Assembly (NCBI GenBank): GCA_014380705.1
Contig: JACMJI010000016.1
Coordinates: 1 to 6,508, forward strand
Length of the DNA: 6,508 nucleotides
Origin: Gorillibacterium sp.
Lineage (GTDB): Bacteria; Bacillota; Bacilli; Paenibacillales; NBRC-103111
Reading direction: 5' to 3'
Below, piece after piece: positions 1 to 5,653 of this stretch. The notes under the pieces were generated by a model that had not been told where the DNA came from, searched no databases, and saw nothing but the letters and a program-made list of their open reading frames with translations. Within the stretch, counting starts at the first letter, position 1. The number at the start of each line of letters is the position of its first letter. Position numbers and translations under genes: made by a program.

Positions 1-5
1 AATAC

Positions 6-99
6 TGGTCGATAAATCATACACATTTCTCACTAACGCGGTTAAATGGACAATTGTGGTCGATAAATCATACACATTTCTCGCTAACGCGGTAAAATG
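6..99. repeat. Two-copy direct tandem repeat, 51-bp period
   Basis: A 43-bp unit beginning TGGTCGATAAATCATACACA occurs at 6-48 and again at 57-99, matching at 41 of 43 positions by hand count. An unrelated 8-bp spacer (49-56) separates them. The differences are a CACTAACG/CGCTAACG change and a GGTTAAATG/GGTAAAATG change. The array may continue to the left, outside the window. No open frame crosses it with coding character. Nature unknown; it resembles an interspersed intergenic repeat unit. Confidence 0.85.
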
Positions 100-106
100 C
101 GAGAAA
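77..106. repeat. 8-bp inverted repeat (possible stem-loop)
   Basis: TTTCTCGC at 77-84 is perfectly complementary to GCGAGAAA at 99-106, leaving a 14-nt loop. The left arm lies inside the second tandem unit; the right arm lies just beyond it and has no counterpart after the first unit (49-56). The first unit also reads TTTCTCAC instead of TTTCTCGC. Only the second copy can therefore form this hairpin. There is no T-run typical of a terminator. Confidence 0.55.
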
Positions 107-138
107 GGGTATCCCAAAACTTATTAGTTCTTTAATAT

Positions 139-229
139 CAAGGTTAAACGCCTGTCGGCGTCATTTGGCTTCGTTCGTTTACCGATGCAGAATCAGAATG
201 AACCTTACCTAATATTTATACTTTATGAT
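139..229. repeat. Diverged third copy of the 94-bp stem-loop element
   Basis: Aligns by hand to the element at 4175-4264 at about 77 of 91 positions with one single-base indel. The blocks AAACGCCTGTCGGCGTC, CGTTTACCGATGC, GAATCAGAATGAAC and AATATTTATA are kept. Its outer stem (TAAACG 145-150 with CGTTTA 176-181) is intact. The second hairpin (192-200 with 221-229) has lost two of nine pairs. It has the same orientation as the tandem pair about 4 kb away, so the copies flank the left gene block as direct repeats. Confidence 0.8.
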
Positions 230-237
230 AGAATTAG

Positions 238-280
238 AAGAAACGGGTACTGTCCTACTGGACGGTACTCGTTCTTTTAT
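238..280. terminator. Strong hairpin with T-rich tail, possible intrinsic terminator
   Basis: Positions 242-255 pair with 260-273 over 14 consecutive base pairs around a TACT loop. After a one-base bulge (A241), three more pairs follow (238-240 with 274-276). The plus-strand tail is TCTTTTATT; the minus-strand side is followed by TTTCTTCT. Context suggests it ends the leftward operon, whose last stop codon is at 322, about 45 nt away. However, two of the pairs are G-U in plus-strand RNA and become A-C mismatches in minus-strand RNA, so the fold is stronger for a rightward transcript. It could work in both directions. Confidence 0.6.
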
Positions 281-321
281 TAACTATTTTACCTTCATCA
301 AACCAAAGGTTAACATTTCAA

Positions 322-1032
322 CTAACGGGAAGTGCTTCCCTGTCGATTAACCTTCTCCAAATAACGGAACACTGTGATAAGTACACGACAGACCATCTCA
401 TAACCCTGTGCTAGATCGTTTAGCTTACTTGAAATGTCCTCAATAGGTGTGGGTCCCGTATGTAAAAGTCGCGCTAGATCGTCCGCGAGCTCCTCATTCA
501 TGGCATGCACTTCCAGATTACGCACCACTTTCAACCGCAGCATCGGCTCCTGGTATTTAATTTTGAAATCGAACAGCATTTTTTCTAACGGAACTCCTGC
601 GGATCTTATCTTCATCCGTCGAAGAACCGTAAAATAGGAGAAGTTCTCTTTCTCTTTTTGAGTCTCAAGGGAAAATTCTACATTTAAAAATCCACCAAGC
701 TTGTCCAAAATGGAAAATATTCGAATCAAAGCATTTTTGTAGAAATAAATATGGCGATGGTAGTCATTGCGCTCCCCCACCTCTAAATCTTCCATAAAGC
801 GGCTTTTTAATTGTTCTTTATAACAGACGCATACATATATGCTCTGCTCAAGTTCATCTAGTGATCGAAGCAACCCCCGTGTGAGCAAAGCCAGTCGGAT
901 ATCTCGCGAGCTTCGTTTAGATGCTAGCTTGTTCGTTGTATGCAGCTTCACAAAGCGGTTCATAAGCTCTATAGCCTCAGCCAGAAGACCACTATCTGTC
1001 CGATTTTCCTGCCCAAACATAAATCTCAACAT
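322..1032 (-). CDS. Cthe_2314-like HEPN domain protein
   Basis: A 236-residue soluble, helix-rich protein with no signal peptide or membrane segment. I recognise the overall pattern as the HEPN family named after Cthe_2314 (recall, not a search). The canonical HEPN ribonuclease motif RNxxxH is intact: R171, N172 and H176 within RNLEVHA. Two other helical blocks stand out, around residues 43-66 and 91-113. Many HEPN proteins with this motif cut RNA, as toxins or in defence and stress responses, but the role of this family is not established and no nucleotidyltransferase (MNT) antitoxin partner is next to it. The ATG start is 3 nt after the EamA stop and has a GGGAGGG site 6 nt upstream, so it is the last gene of a coupled trx-eamA-HEPN operon. 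Family call fairly confident; RNase activity is inference. Confidence 0.75.
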   Translation of the reverse strand: MLRFMFGQENRTDSGLLAEAIELMNRFVKLHTTNKLASKRSSRDIRLALLTRGLLRSLDELEQSIYVCVCYKEQLKSRFMEDLEVGERNDYHRHIYFYKNALIRIFSILDKLGGFLNVEFSLETQKEKENFSYFTVLRRMKIRSAGVPLEKMLFDFKIKYQEPMLRLKVVRNLEVHAMNEELADDLARLLHTGPTPIEDISSKLNDLAQGYEMVCRVLITVFRYLEKVNRQGSTSR

Positions 1033-1035
1033 GAC

Positions 1036-2037
1036 TTACCCTCCCGATTGTGCTCGTTCTGCATAATCCTGTTCTGCGGAAACACCGCGCGCTGATGCTT
1101 CCTTACCAGCAATTCTGCCACCCTTTTGAACAAAATACATTGCAATAAGAACAAAACAACCTCCGACTATTTGGTTGACCCGGAGAACCTCATTTAATAG
1201 CAGCATACCTGCTGCTGTAGAAGTAATCGGGTGCAGATAACCGTAGGTCGATGATCGAATCGGTCCTAAGCGCGCCAAACACCAATTGTGCAAAGCAAAC
1301 CCGAGCACAGAGCCAAAAAAAATGGTATACAGTAAGCTAATCCAGCCTACTTCTGGTACCGAAGTTAGCAGCCCGTTATCTATGCCCATAACAGTAAAAG
1401 GCAATAAAGCAACGGCACCTGCTGTCATTTCCCAGGCTAGCAGCAGTGGTAGTGGATATTTGGGCAAATAACGGCTCATAAGGGTCAAATAGATCGCTCC
1501 GAGAACACTTCTCATCAGCAAAAGAATATCGCCGCGTAGTGTTGCACCGCCCAGATGGAGTCCATTTGGTCCAGCAGCCACCATAATTACGACACCCGCA
1601 AAAGCGGCAGGCAAACCGATCAGTACATATCGGTTTATCTTGATACGCCGAAGGATGAGTGCGATGATCACGGTAATAGCTGGCATAAGCCCCCGTCCAA
1701 GTACAGCTCCATTCGACGTATTTGAGAATTGCAAAGCATAGCCCAACAGAGCTTCCATGCCAACGGATGAAACAACTCCTAAACCTAGCACAGCGATTAG
1801 ATCCCTGCTTTTTATTTGCAGGCTCATGTTTCCACGTCTCCGATAGAAATATGCATAGCCCCAAAAAATCAAAGCAACAACCGCATAACGAAGCCCGTTA
1901 AACACAAAGGGGTCCCAATGTTTGCCGCCTATCTTCATAGAAGCCATATTGATGCCCCAAAGGGTGTATACAAGCACAAAGCCCAGATGAGGCAGCCATG
2001 CTTTTTTGTTTGTCATCATTTGCTGCCATTTATTCAT
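1036..2037 (-). CDS. DMT superfamily EamA transporter
   Basis: A 333-residue integral membrane protein with two tandem EamA (DUF6) halves, roughly residues 16-150 and 168-305, predicted to give ten membrane helices. Visible family features include LVYTLWGINMASMK at the first helix, GLRY near residue 49, the Y-TLMSRYLPK segment opening the second half, and the closing LLLNEVLRVNQIVGGCFVLIAMYF. Members export or import amino acids, sugars or other metabolites; the substrate cannot be told from sequence. The last ~28 residues are a hydrophilic tail (AGKEASARGVSAEQ...) whose final codons supply the ribosome-binding site for the HEPN gene. The ATG has an AGGTG site that overlaps the TAG stop of the thioredoxin-like gene 7 nt upstream, which suggests translational coupling. 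Confidence 0.9.
   Translation of the reverse strand: MNKWQQMMTNKKAWLPHLGFVLVYTLWGINMASMKIGGKHWDPFVFNGLRYAVVALIFWGYAYFYRRRGNMSLQIKSRDLIAVLGLGVVSSVGMEALLGYALQFSNTSNGAVLGRGLMPAITVIIALILRRIKINRYVLIGLPAAFAGVVIMVAAGPNGLHLGGATLRGDILLLMRSVLGAIYLTLMSRYLPKYPLPLLLAWEMTAGAVALLPFTVMGIDNGLLTSVPEVGWISLLYTIFFGSVLGFALHNWCLARLGPIRSSTYGYLHPITSTAAGMLLLNEVLRVNQIVGGCFVLIAMYFVQKGGRIAGKEASARGVSAEQDYAERAQSGG
1039..1045 (-). promoter_or_regulatory. Ribosome-binding site of the HEPN gene, inside eamA end
   Basis: GGGAGGG on the minus strand lies 6 nt before the HEPN ATG at 1032. It is built from the last two sense codons of the EamA gene (GGA GGG) and abuts its TAA stop, so the two genes are likely translated together. 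Confidence 0.8.
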
Positions 2038-2044
2038 GAAGCAC

Positions 2045-2395
2045 CTAGGAACCCTTCCGATGTGTTTGTACCACCAACAATGACTTATCGAGAAACTGTT
2101 CTATTTCTTCTCGGGTTTTTCTGAGTTTACTAACGAACCGTGTTATATCTTGACCGCCGACGAAGACGATAAAGCTTGGAATACCTAGGATATTAAGCTC
2201 CGCACACAAATCCGGTAGATCATCACGGTCAATATGAATAAAGGTATAGGATTCGTCGTATTTTATCTCAAGCTCAGGCAGGAATGGTTCGATATAATGG
2301 CAATCTCCACACCAAATCGCTTTAAATACGGCAACGACAGGCTTGGATTCTGCGAGGATATTCCGAAACTGCTCTTCTGTTTTGACCTGTTGCAA
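2045..2395 (-). CDS. Thioredoxin-like protein, YtpP type, WCGDC active site
   Basis: A 116-residue single-domain cytoplasmic thioredoxin fold with no signal peptide. The active site is W28-C29-G30-D31-C32, with aspartate replacing the usual proline of WCGPC, and the cis-proline is P73 in GIPSFIVF. The segments IEPFLPELE, FIHIDRDDLPDLCAEL and RFVSKLRKTREEIEQFL are, from memory, close to Bacillus YtpP, a thioredoxin-like protein of about 107 residues. Likely role: thiol-disulfide exchange, possibly bacillithiol or redox repair (inference). The start is TTG: a GGGAGGG site lies 7 nt upstream, the preceding in-frame codon is a TGA stop, and the nearby ATG (2397-2399) is out of frame. It is 56 nt downstream of the flippase gene and 7 nt upstream of eamA. 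Confidence 0.88.
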   Translation of the reverse strand: MQQVKTEEQFRNILAESKPVVAVFKAIWCGDCHYIEPFLPELEIKYDESYTFIHIDRDDLPDLCAELNILGIPSFIVFVGGQDITRFVSKLRKTREEIEQFLDKSLLVVQTHRKGS

Positions 2396-2402
2396 TCATT
2401 AG

Positions 2403-2409
2403 CCCTCCC
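2403..2409 (-). promoter_or_regulatory. Ribosome-binding site fixing the TTG start of the thioredoxin gene
   Basis: Minus-strand GGGAGGG is followed by a 7-nt spacer (CTAATGA) and then TTG at 2395. The ATG embedded in the spacer is in another frame, and the TGA overlapping it closes the thioredoxin frame upstream, leaving TTG as the only sensible start. Confidence 0.8.
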
Positions 2410-2451
2410 ATCTGATTGTTTTCTAGCTTAAAGCACCACGTGATGAAAATA

Positions 2452-4107
2452 TTACAACCTGAATCCAATAAGTCGACCAAATTTACCTATCAATCGCTGG
2501 ACCGAAGCGGGGTAAGTACGAAACTCTTCTTTTGTAACAACTTTGGTTACACCGAGCATTACCGGATACACTACACAAACAACAAGACCAACAAGAGTGG
2601 CCTGGATGAAAACATCCAAACGGTGCCCCAAACCACTGACGAATAGACCGCTGAACCATTGCACAGATGCTCCTGCTAAACCGACAACGATGCTGGAGAA
2701 CACGAGACGAATCCAACGCTTTTTGGTAAATGTATAAAAGTCAGGAACTTGTTTCTTGAGGCTTCTGTCATTTAACCACGCGATTGCCAGAAAGCAAAGT
2801 GCGGAGCCCATCATAATTCCATAAATGCCAAAATAAGGAGCAAGGGTATAACTGAAAACCAGCTTTGTAAACAAACCAATGACGAAATGACCGACCAAGG
2901 GCTTCATCATCCCCATACCTGTGAGAATAGCACCTGATGTTTGCATCAAGATCTGGAAGATGGCAGTCAAAGTCATGAAAACGATGAGCCCCGTCCCCGC
3001 TGCATTGCCAAAAGCAAGTGAATTAAAGGAACGAGCACCTGAAGTAATGAGGATGACGAAGGGCAGTCCAGAGAGTAAAGCAAGCTGCATCGCTTTGCTA
3101 GCCTGTCGAGCAACAAGCTGATAATCCCTTTTGGCAAAAGCTGCCGACACAATAGGGACGATCGATTGGCTAATGGCAATAGCAAGGACGATGGGAAGTC
3201 CTGCAAGCGACTGTGCTCTTGTTCCCAGTTGACCCAGAATGTTCTGCGCAGCTGCATCCCCCAACTGACCAATCAGAAGTGGTTTAACGATGGTGGTGTC
3301 GATATAATTGATTGCCGGCACGGTGGCGGAATATAAGACAATAGGCACCGAGATAATAAAAAGCGTTTTATAGATTTGTCCAAAAGCTATTTTTTTCGCG
3401 GCCCTCTGCTGCTGTTCCGTTGGAATGAGTCCGTTAACGCGATCTTGCTTGCGAACATTTCTTAAATAAAAGAGGAGAACAGCGATCGCTCCTATTGTAC
3501 CCATTACGCCTCCGAAGGAAGCGCCAATTACACCCCATACCTGCCCTTTCTCCAGTACATGGATAAATAAGTAGGCAAACAGAACAGCGGTAAATACGCG
3601 TAGAATCTGTTCAACGATTTGGGAAAGGCCATTGGGCATCATCCTCTGCCTGCCTTGGAAATACCCCCGAATAATCGCTGCCAAAGGAAATAACAGCAGC
3701 GATGGAGCAATCGTACGGATCGGACCAATTGCAGTCAAGTCTTTGCTTGCAGCCGCCTGAATGGGGGCGTAAAAGTATAGAATAACCGTCATTACCAATC
3801 CAGATACAAGGGCGAACCAAGTAGCAGCGACAAATATTCGATCAGCCTCTGCCTTTCGGCCTAGCTCCATCCGCTCCGAAACAAGCTTGCTCACCGCACT
3901 TGGAAAGCCAGCTGTAGCAATTGTAAAAAATAAAAAATAAATATTATATGAAATACTGTATGTGGCCATTCCACTATCACCCAATAAATTCTGGAGTGGA
4001 ATCCGCTGCACCAGACCGAGAAAACGCGCAATGAAAGCCGATAGTGTCAAGATAATCGTACCTTTAGCCAGTGAATCCTTAGACAACCGGGATACCTTCT
4101 TCCTCAT
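2452..4107 (-). CDS. MurJ/SpoVB/YtgP-type lipid flippase (polysaccharide biosynthesis family)
   Basis: A polytopic membrane protein of 551 residues from the ATG chosen here, in the MOP/MVF superfamily with about 14 predicted helices. Visible family features: an N-terminal KGTIILTLSAFIARFLG helix, the ATAGFPSAVSKLVSER block, the signature GYFQGRQRMMPNGLSQIVEQ around residues 150-170, and the internal-repeat helix LAIAISQSIVPIVSAAF. Relatives flip lipid II (YtgP/MurJ, about 544 residues) or act in spore cortex synthesis (SpoVB, about 518). Length favours the YtgP side, but many Paenibacillus-type genomes carry several paralogues. The frame also opens at a TTG at 4134, adding nine residues (MWGWFKFPN). 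Neither start has a well-placed ribosome-binding site; the ATG fits family N-termini better. Transcription probably starts within or near the 94-bp repeats upstream. Confidence 0.88.
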   Translation of the reverse strand: MRKKVSRLSKDSLAKGTIILTLSAFIARFLGLVQRIPLQNLLGDSGMATYSISYNIYFLFFTIATAGFPSAVSKLVSERMELGRKAEADRIFVAATWFALVSGLVMTVILYFYAPIQAAASKDLTAIGPIRTIAPSLLLFPLAAIIRGYFQGRQRMMPNGLSQIVEQILRVFTAVLFAYLFIHVLEKGQVWGVIGASFGGVMGTIGAIAVLLFYLRNVRKQDRVNGLIPTEQQQRAAKKIAFGQIYKTLFIISVPIVLYSATVPAINYIDTTIVKPLLIGQLGDAAAQNILGQLGTRAQSLAGLPIVLAIAISQSIVPIVSAAFAKRDYQLVARQASKAMQLALLSGLPFVILITSGARSFNSLAFGNAAGTGLIVFMTLTAIFQILMQTSGAILTGMGMMKPLVGHFVIGLFTKLVFSYTLAPYFGIYGIMMGSALCFLAIAWLNDRSLKKQVPDFYTFTKKRWIRLVFSSIVVGLAGASVQWFSGLFVSGLGHRLDVFIQATLVGLVVCVVYPVMLGVTKVVTKEEFRTYPASVQRLIGKFGRLIGFRL

Positions 4108-4174
4108 ATTTGGAAATTTAAACCACCCCCACAAAAAGGCAAATCCAATCCCTATGTGGGAATCCCAAATTCTA

Positions 4175-4268
4175 CAAGGATAAACGCCTGTCGGCGTCTT
4201 TGGGCGCGTGCGTTTACCGATGCGGAATCAGAATGAACATATAATAATATTTATACATTCTGATGTAG
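4175..4268. repeat. 94-bp stem-loop element, copy A
   Basis: First of two abutting direct copies. It can form two hairpins. Hairpin 1: TAAACGC (4181-4187) pairs with GCGTTTA (4210-4216), plus an inner five-pair stem (4194-4198 with 4203-4207) capped by four bases. Hairpin 2: ATCAGAATG (4227-4235) pairs perfectly with CATTCTGAT (4256-4264) around a 20-nt AT-only-but-one loop. Differs from copy B at a single base (T4199 versus C4293), which falls in the apical loop of hairpin 1. No coding frame. Confidence 0.9.
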
Positions 4269-4362
4269 CAAGGATAAACGCCTGTCGGCGTCCTTGGGCG
4301 CGTGCGTTTACCGATGCGGAATCAGAATGAACATATAATAATATTTATACATTCTGATGTAG
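4269..4362. repeat. 94-bp stem-loop element, copy B
   Basis: Identical to the preceding 94 bases at 93 of 94 positions. Hairpin 1 uses 4275-4281 with 4304-4310; hairpin 2 uses 4321-4329 with 4350-4358. It ends directly against the T-run of the ThuA-operon terminator (4364-4369), so leftward transcripts from that operon should stop before entering it. It lies upstream of the flippase gene. Confidence 0.9.
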
Positions 4363-4363
4363 T

Positions 4364-4397
4364 AAAAAAGCGAGCTGCACACGGTAATGCAGCTCGC
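4364..4397 (-). terminator. Intrinsic terminator of the HAD-DUF456-ThuA operon
   Basis: A perfect 10-bp stem (GCGAGCTGCA at 4370-4379 with TGCAGCTCGC at 4388-4397) and an 8-nt loop. On the minus strand it is followed at once by six T residues (A-run at 4364-4369). It starts 26 nt after the ThuA stop codon. A textbook rho-independent terminator for leftward transcription. Confidence 0.93.
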
Positions 4398-4423
4398 ATA
4401 TAAACAAATGATCCGTGTTCGTG

Positions 4424-5152
4424 TTACTTGGCGCTTATTTGTTCCAACGGCTCATTCATACCATAGATAGGTAACGTTCCATGCTTAGGTGTCGCCCAGC
4501 GAATGGCGTTCTTAATAACTTGAAGCACCTTCTCATTGTAGTAGGTAGGATAGGACTCGTGGCCTGGTTGGAAGTAGAAAACCTTCCCTTGCCCTCTATG
4601 GTAGGTACAGCCACTACGAAACACTTCCCCACCTTCAAACCAACTGACAAATACGAGATCATCCGGTGCTGGGATATCGAAGTGCTCCCCATACATTTCT
4701 TCATGAGGCAGCTCAATATAAGTGCCAATCCCCTCAGCAATTGGATGTGCAGGATCAACAACCCAGATCCGTTCTTTCTCGCCAATTTCACGCCATCTAA
4801 GATCACAGGATGTCCCCATAAGCTTCTTAAAGATTTTAGAGAAATGGCCAGAGTGCAGAACAATCAATCCCATTCCCTTTAGCACACGCTCATGAACGCG
4901 ATTTACGATTTCATCCGACACTTGTTCATGCCCCATGTGACCCCACCAAAGCAGAACATCGGTTTCTTTCAATACTTCTTCGGTCAAGCCATGCTCAAGC
5001 TGATCCATGGTTGCGGTACGAACTTGAAAATCATCAGATATAATACCTTCGGCTATCGCATTGTGAATACCCAACGGATAGATCTCGGCGACTACACTGC
5101 CCTCTTCTTTTTCATGCAAATACTCATTCCATACTGTAACGTTAATCATCAT
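4424..5152 (-). CDS. ThuA domain-containing protein
   Basis: A 242-residue soluble protein with the ThuA (trehalose-utilization-like, class I amidotransferase-like) fold. Features seen: N-terminal [20 protein letters not shown] at residues 65-75, [12 protein letters not shown] near 95-106, then [25 protein letters not shown], and the closing block [20 protein letters not shown]. In rhizobia ThuA works with ThuB in oxidising trehalose-type disaccharides to 3-keto forms; the Bacillota members have no settled substrate, and no ThuB dehydrogenase is present here. Two adjacent ATGs (5152, 5149) follow a TGAGGAG site by 5 and 8 nt; the GTG at 5158 overlaps that site and is unlikely. The gene is 19 nt after the DUF456 stop, last in its operon. 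Confidence 0.88.
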   Translation of the reverse strand: MMINVTVWNEYLHEKEEGSVVAEIYPLGIHNAIAEGIISDDFQVRTATMDQLEHGLTEEVLKETDVLLWWGHMGHEQVSDEIVNRVHERVLKGMGLIVLHSGHFSKIFKKLMGTSCDLRWREIGEKERIWVVDPAHPIAEGIGTYIELPHEEMYGEHFDIPAPDDLVFVSWFEGGEVFRSGCTYHRGQGKVFYFQPGHESYPTYYNEKVLQVIKNAIRWATPKHGTLPIYGMNEPLEQISAK

Positions 5153-5171
5153 CAACACTCCTCAATTTTTT

Positions 5172-5651
5172 TTATATTATCCAAGTAAAAAACAGGATAA
5201 TCATCAATGCCTGCAGAATAATTTTGACAATCGCGCTTGAAAAGAAGCCTACCAACGAGCCGACCCCGACTTTTAGCGATTTCTTCAAATTGGAACCCAT
5301 CGTCCATTCTCCCAGCGCAGCCCCCAGAAAAGGACCAAGGATCAAGCCAAGAAAGGGAAAAACAAAGGGACCGATTATAAGACCAATGGTACTGCCGATT
5401 ACAGATGCCCTGGAACCACCAAACTTTTTAACACCGAATGCACTGATCACATAATCCCCGACAAAAATAGCTAGAAAGATGGCCGTCTGAAACGCCCAGA
5501 ACCAGAAACCAAAAGGCTCAAAACTGAAGAAGAGGCCGTATACAAAAAAAGCTCCGTATATCGACACAACACTGGGCAGAACCGGATAGACGATGCCGAT
5601 CATACCCACCGTAAATAAGAGGAGAACGAATACCCAGCCGAGGATTTCCAG
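5172..5651 (-). CDS. DUF456 family membrane protein, probable CTG start
   Basis: A small, very hydrophobic protein with about four to five membrane helices. DUF456 features are clear: GVKKFGGSRAS at residues 73-83, the glycine-rich GSTIGLIIGP, and GPFLGAALGE at 106-115. Function of the family is unknown. A frame opening at GTG 5609 gives 145 residues, with no ribosome-binding site and missing the usual first helix. Reading upstream in frame gives LEILGWVFVLLLFTVGMIG, the typical DUF456 N-terminus, starting at CTG 5651. This is 6 nt after a GGAGAGAAGGG purine run and gives 159 residues, near the normal family length. No ATG, GTG or TTG exists in that stretch. A second in-frame CTG (5655-5657) overlaps the HAD stop as CTGA. 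Second gene of the operon. Confidence 0.83.
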   Translation of the reverse strand: MEILGWVFVLLLFTVGMIGIVYPVLPSVVSIYGAFFVYGLFFSFEPFGFWFWAFQTAIFLAIFVGDYVISAFGVKKFGGSRASVIGSTIGLIIGPFVFPFLGLILGPFLGAALGEWTMGSNLKKSLKVGVGSLVGFFSSAIVKIILQALMIILFFTWII

Positions 5652-5653
5652 AG

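Larger units (their letters stand above)
1..321. other. Gene-free stretch with repeats and hairpins
   Basis: No convincing coding region lies here. From left to right it holds two copies of a 51-bp-period tandem repeat (6-99), an inverted repeat overlapping the second copy (77-106), a diverged copy of the 94-bp element found again at 4175-4362 (139-229), and a strong hairpin (238-276). The remaining 45 bases before the HEPN stop codon are AT-rich without obvious structure. The stretch lies downstream of a leftward operon, so it probably carries that operon's 3' end, but the repeats fill more of it than a terminator needs. Confidence 0.8.

Noticed and set aside
107..115. GGGTATCCC here and GGGAATCCC at 4158-4166, both near a repeat copy, as a shared insertion site
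   Set aside because: Only nine bases, not identical, and at different distances (23 and 8 nt) from the element.
327..340. GGGAAG/CTTCCC inverted repeat at the end of the HEPN gene
   Set aside because: Lies within the last codons, has a tiny loop and no T-run; probably coincidental.
1376..1864. Open frame of about 160 codons on the minus strand within the EamA gene
   Set aside because: It is an alternative frame of a clear transporter gene; composition is rich in Cys, Arg and Trp with no recognisable domain.
2396..2451. Terminator or promoter between the flippase and thioredoxin genes
   Set aside because: No stem with a T-run and no paired promoter boxes. Only a CACGTG palindrome (2437-2442), too short to interpret.
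4169..4174. TAGAAT on the minus strand as the flippase -10 box
   Set aside because: The position is plausible, but the expected -35 region is GC-rich (ACGCCG) and unlike TTGACA, so it was not listed as a feature.
4240..4245. TATAAT on the plus strand inside the hairpin-2 loop (also in copy B) as a promoter
   Set aside because: No -35-like hexamer at 16-18 bp upstream (the sequence there is near CCGATG) and no extended -10. In an AT-only loop the match is easily chance.
4175..4362. CRISPR-like array
   Set aside because: The repeats abut without variable spacers, are 94 bp long, and no cas genes are present.
139..4362. Composite transposon or insertion sequence bounded by the repeats
   Set aside because: No transposase, no target-site duplication that I can see, and the genes between are ordinary chromosomal functions. 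The copies are too short and too uneven in divergence.
4481..4882. Open frame of about 130 codons on the plus strand opposite the ThuA gene
   Set aside because: Antisense shadow of a well-supported ThuA coding region, with no ribosome-binding site or domain seen.
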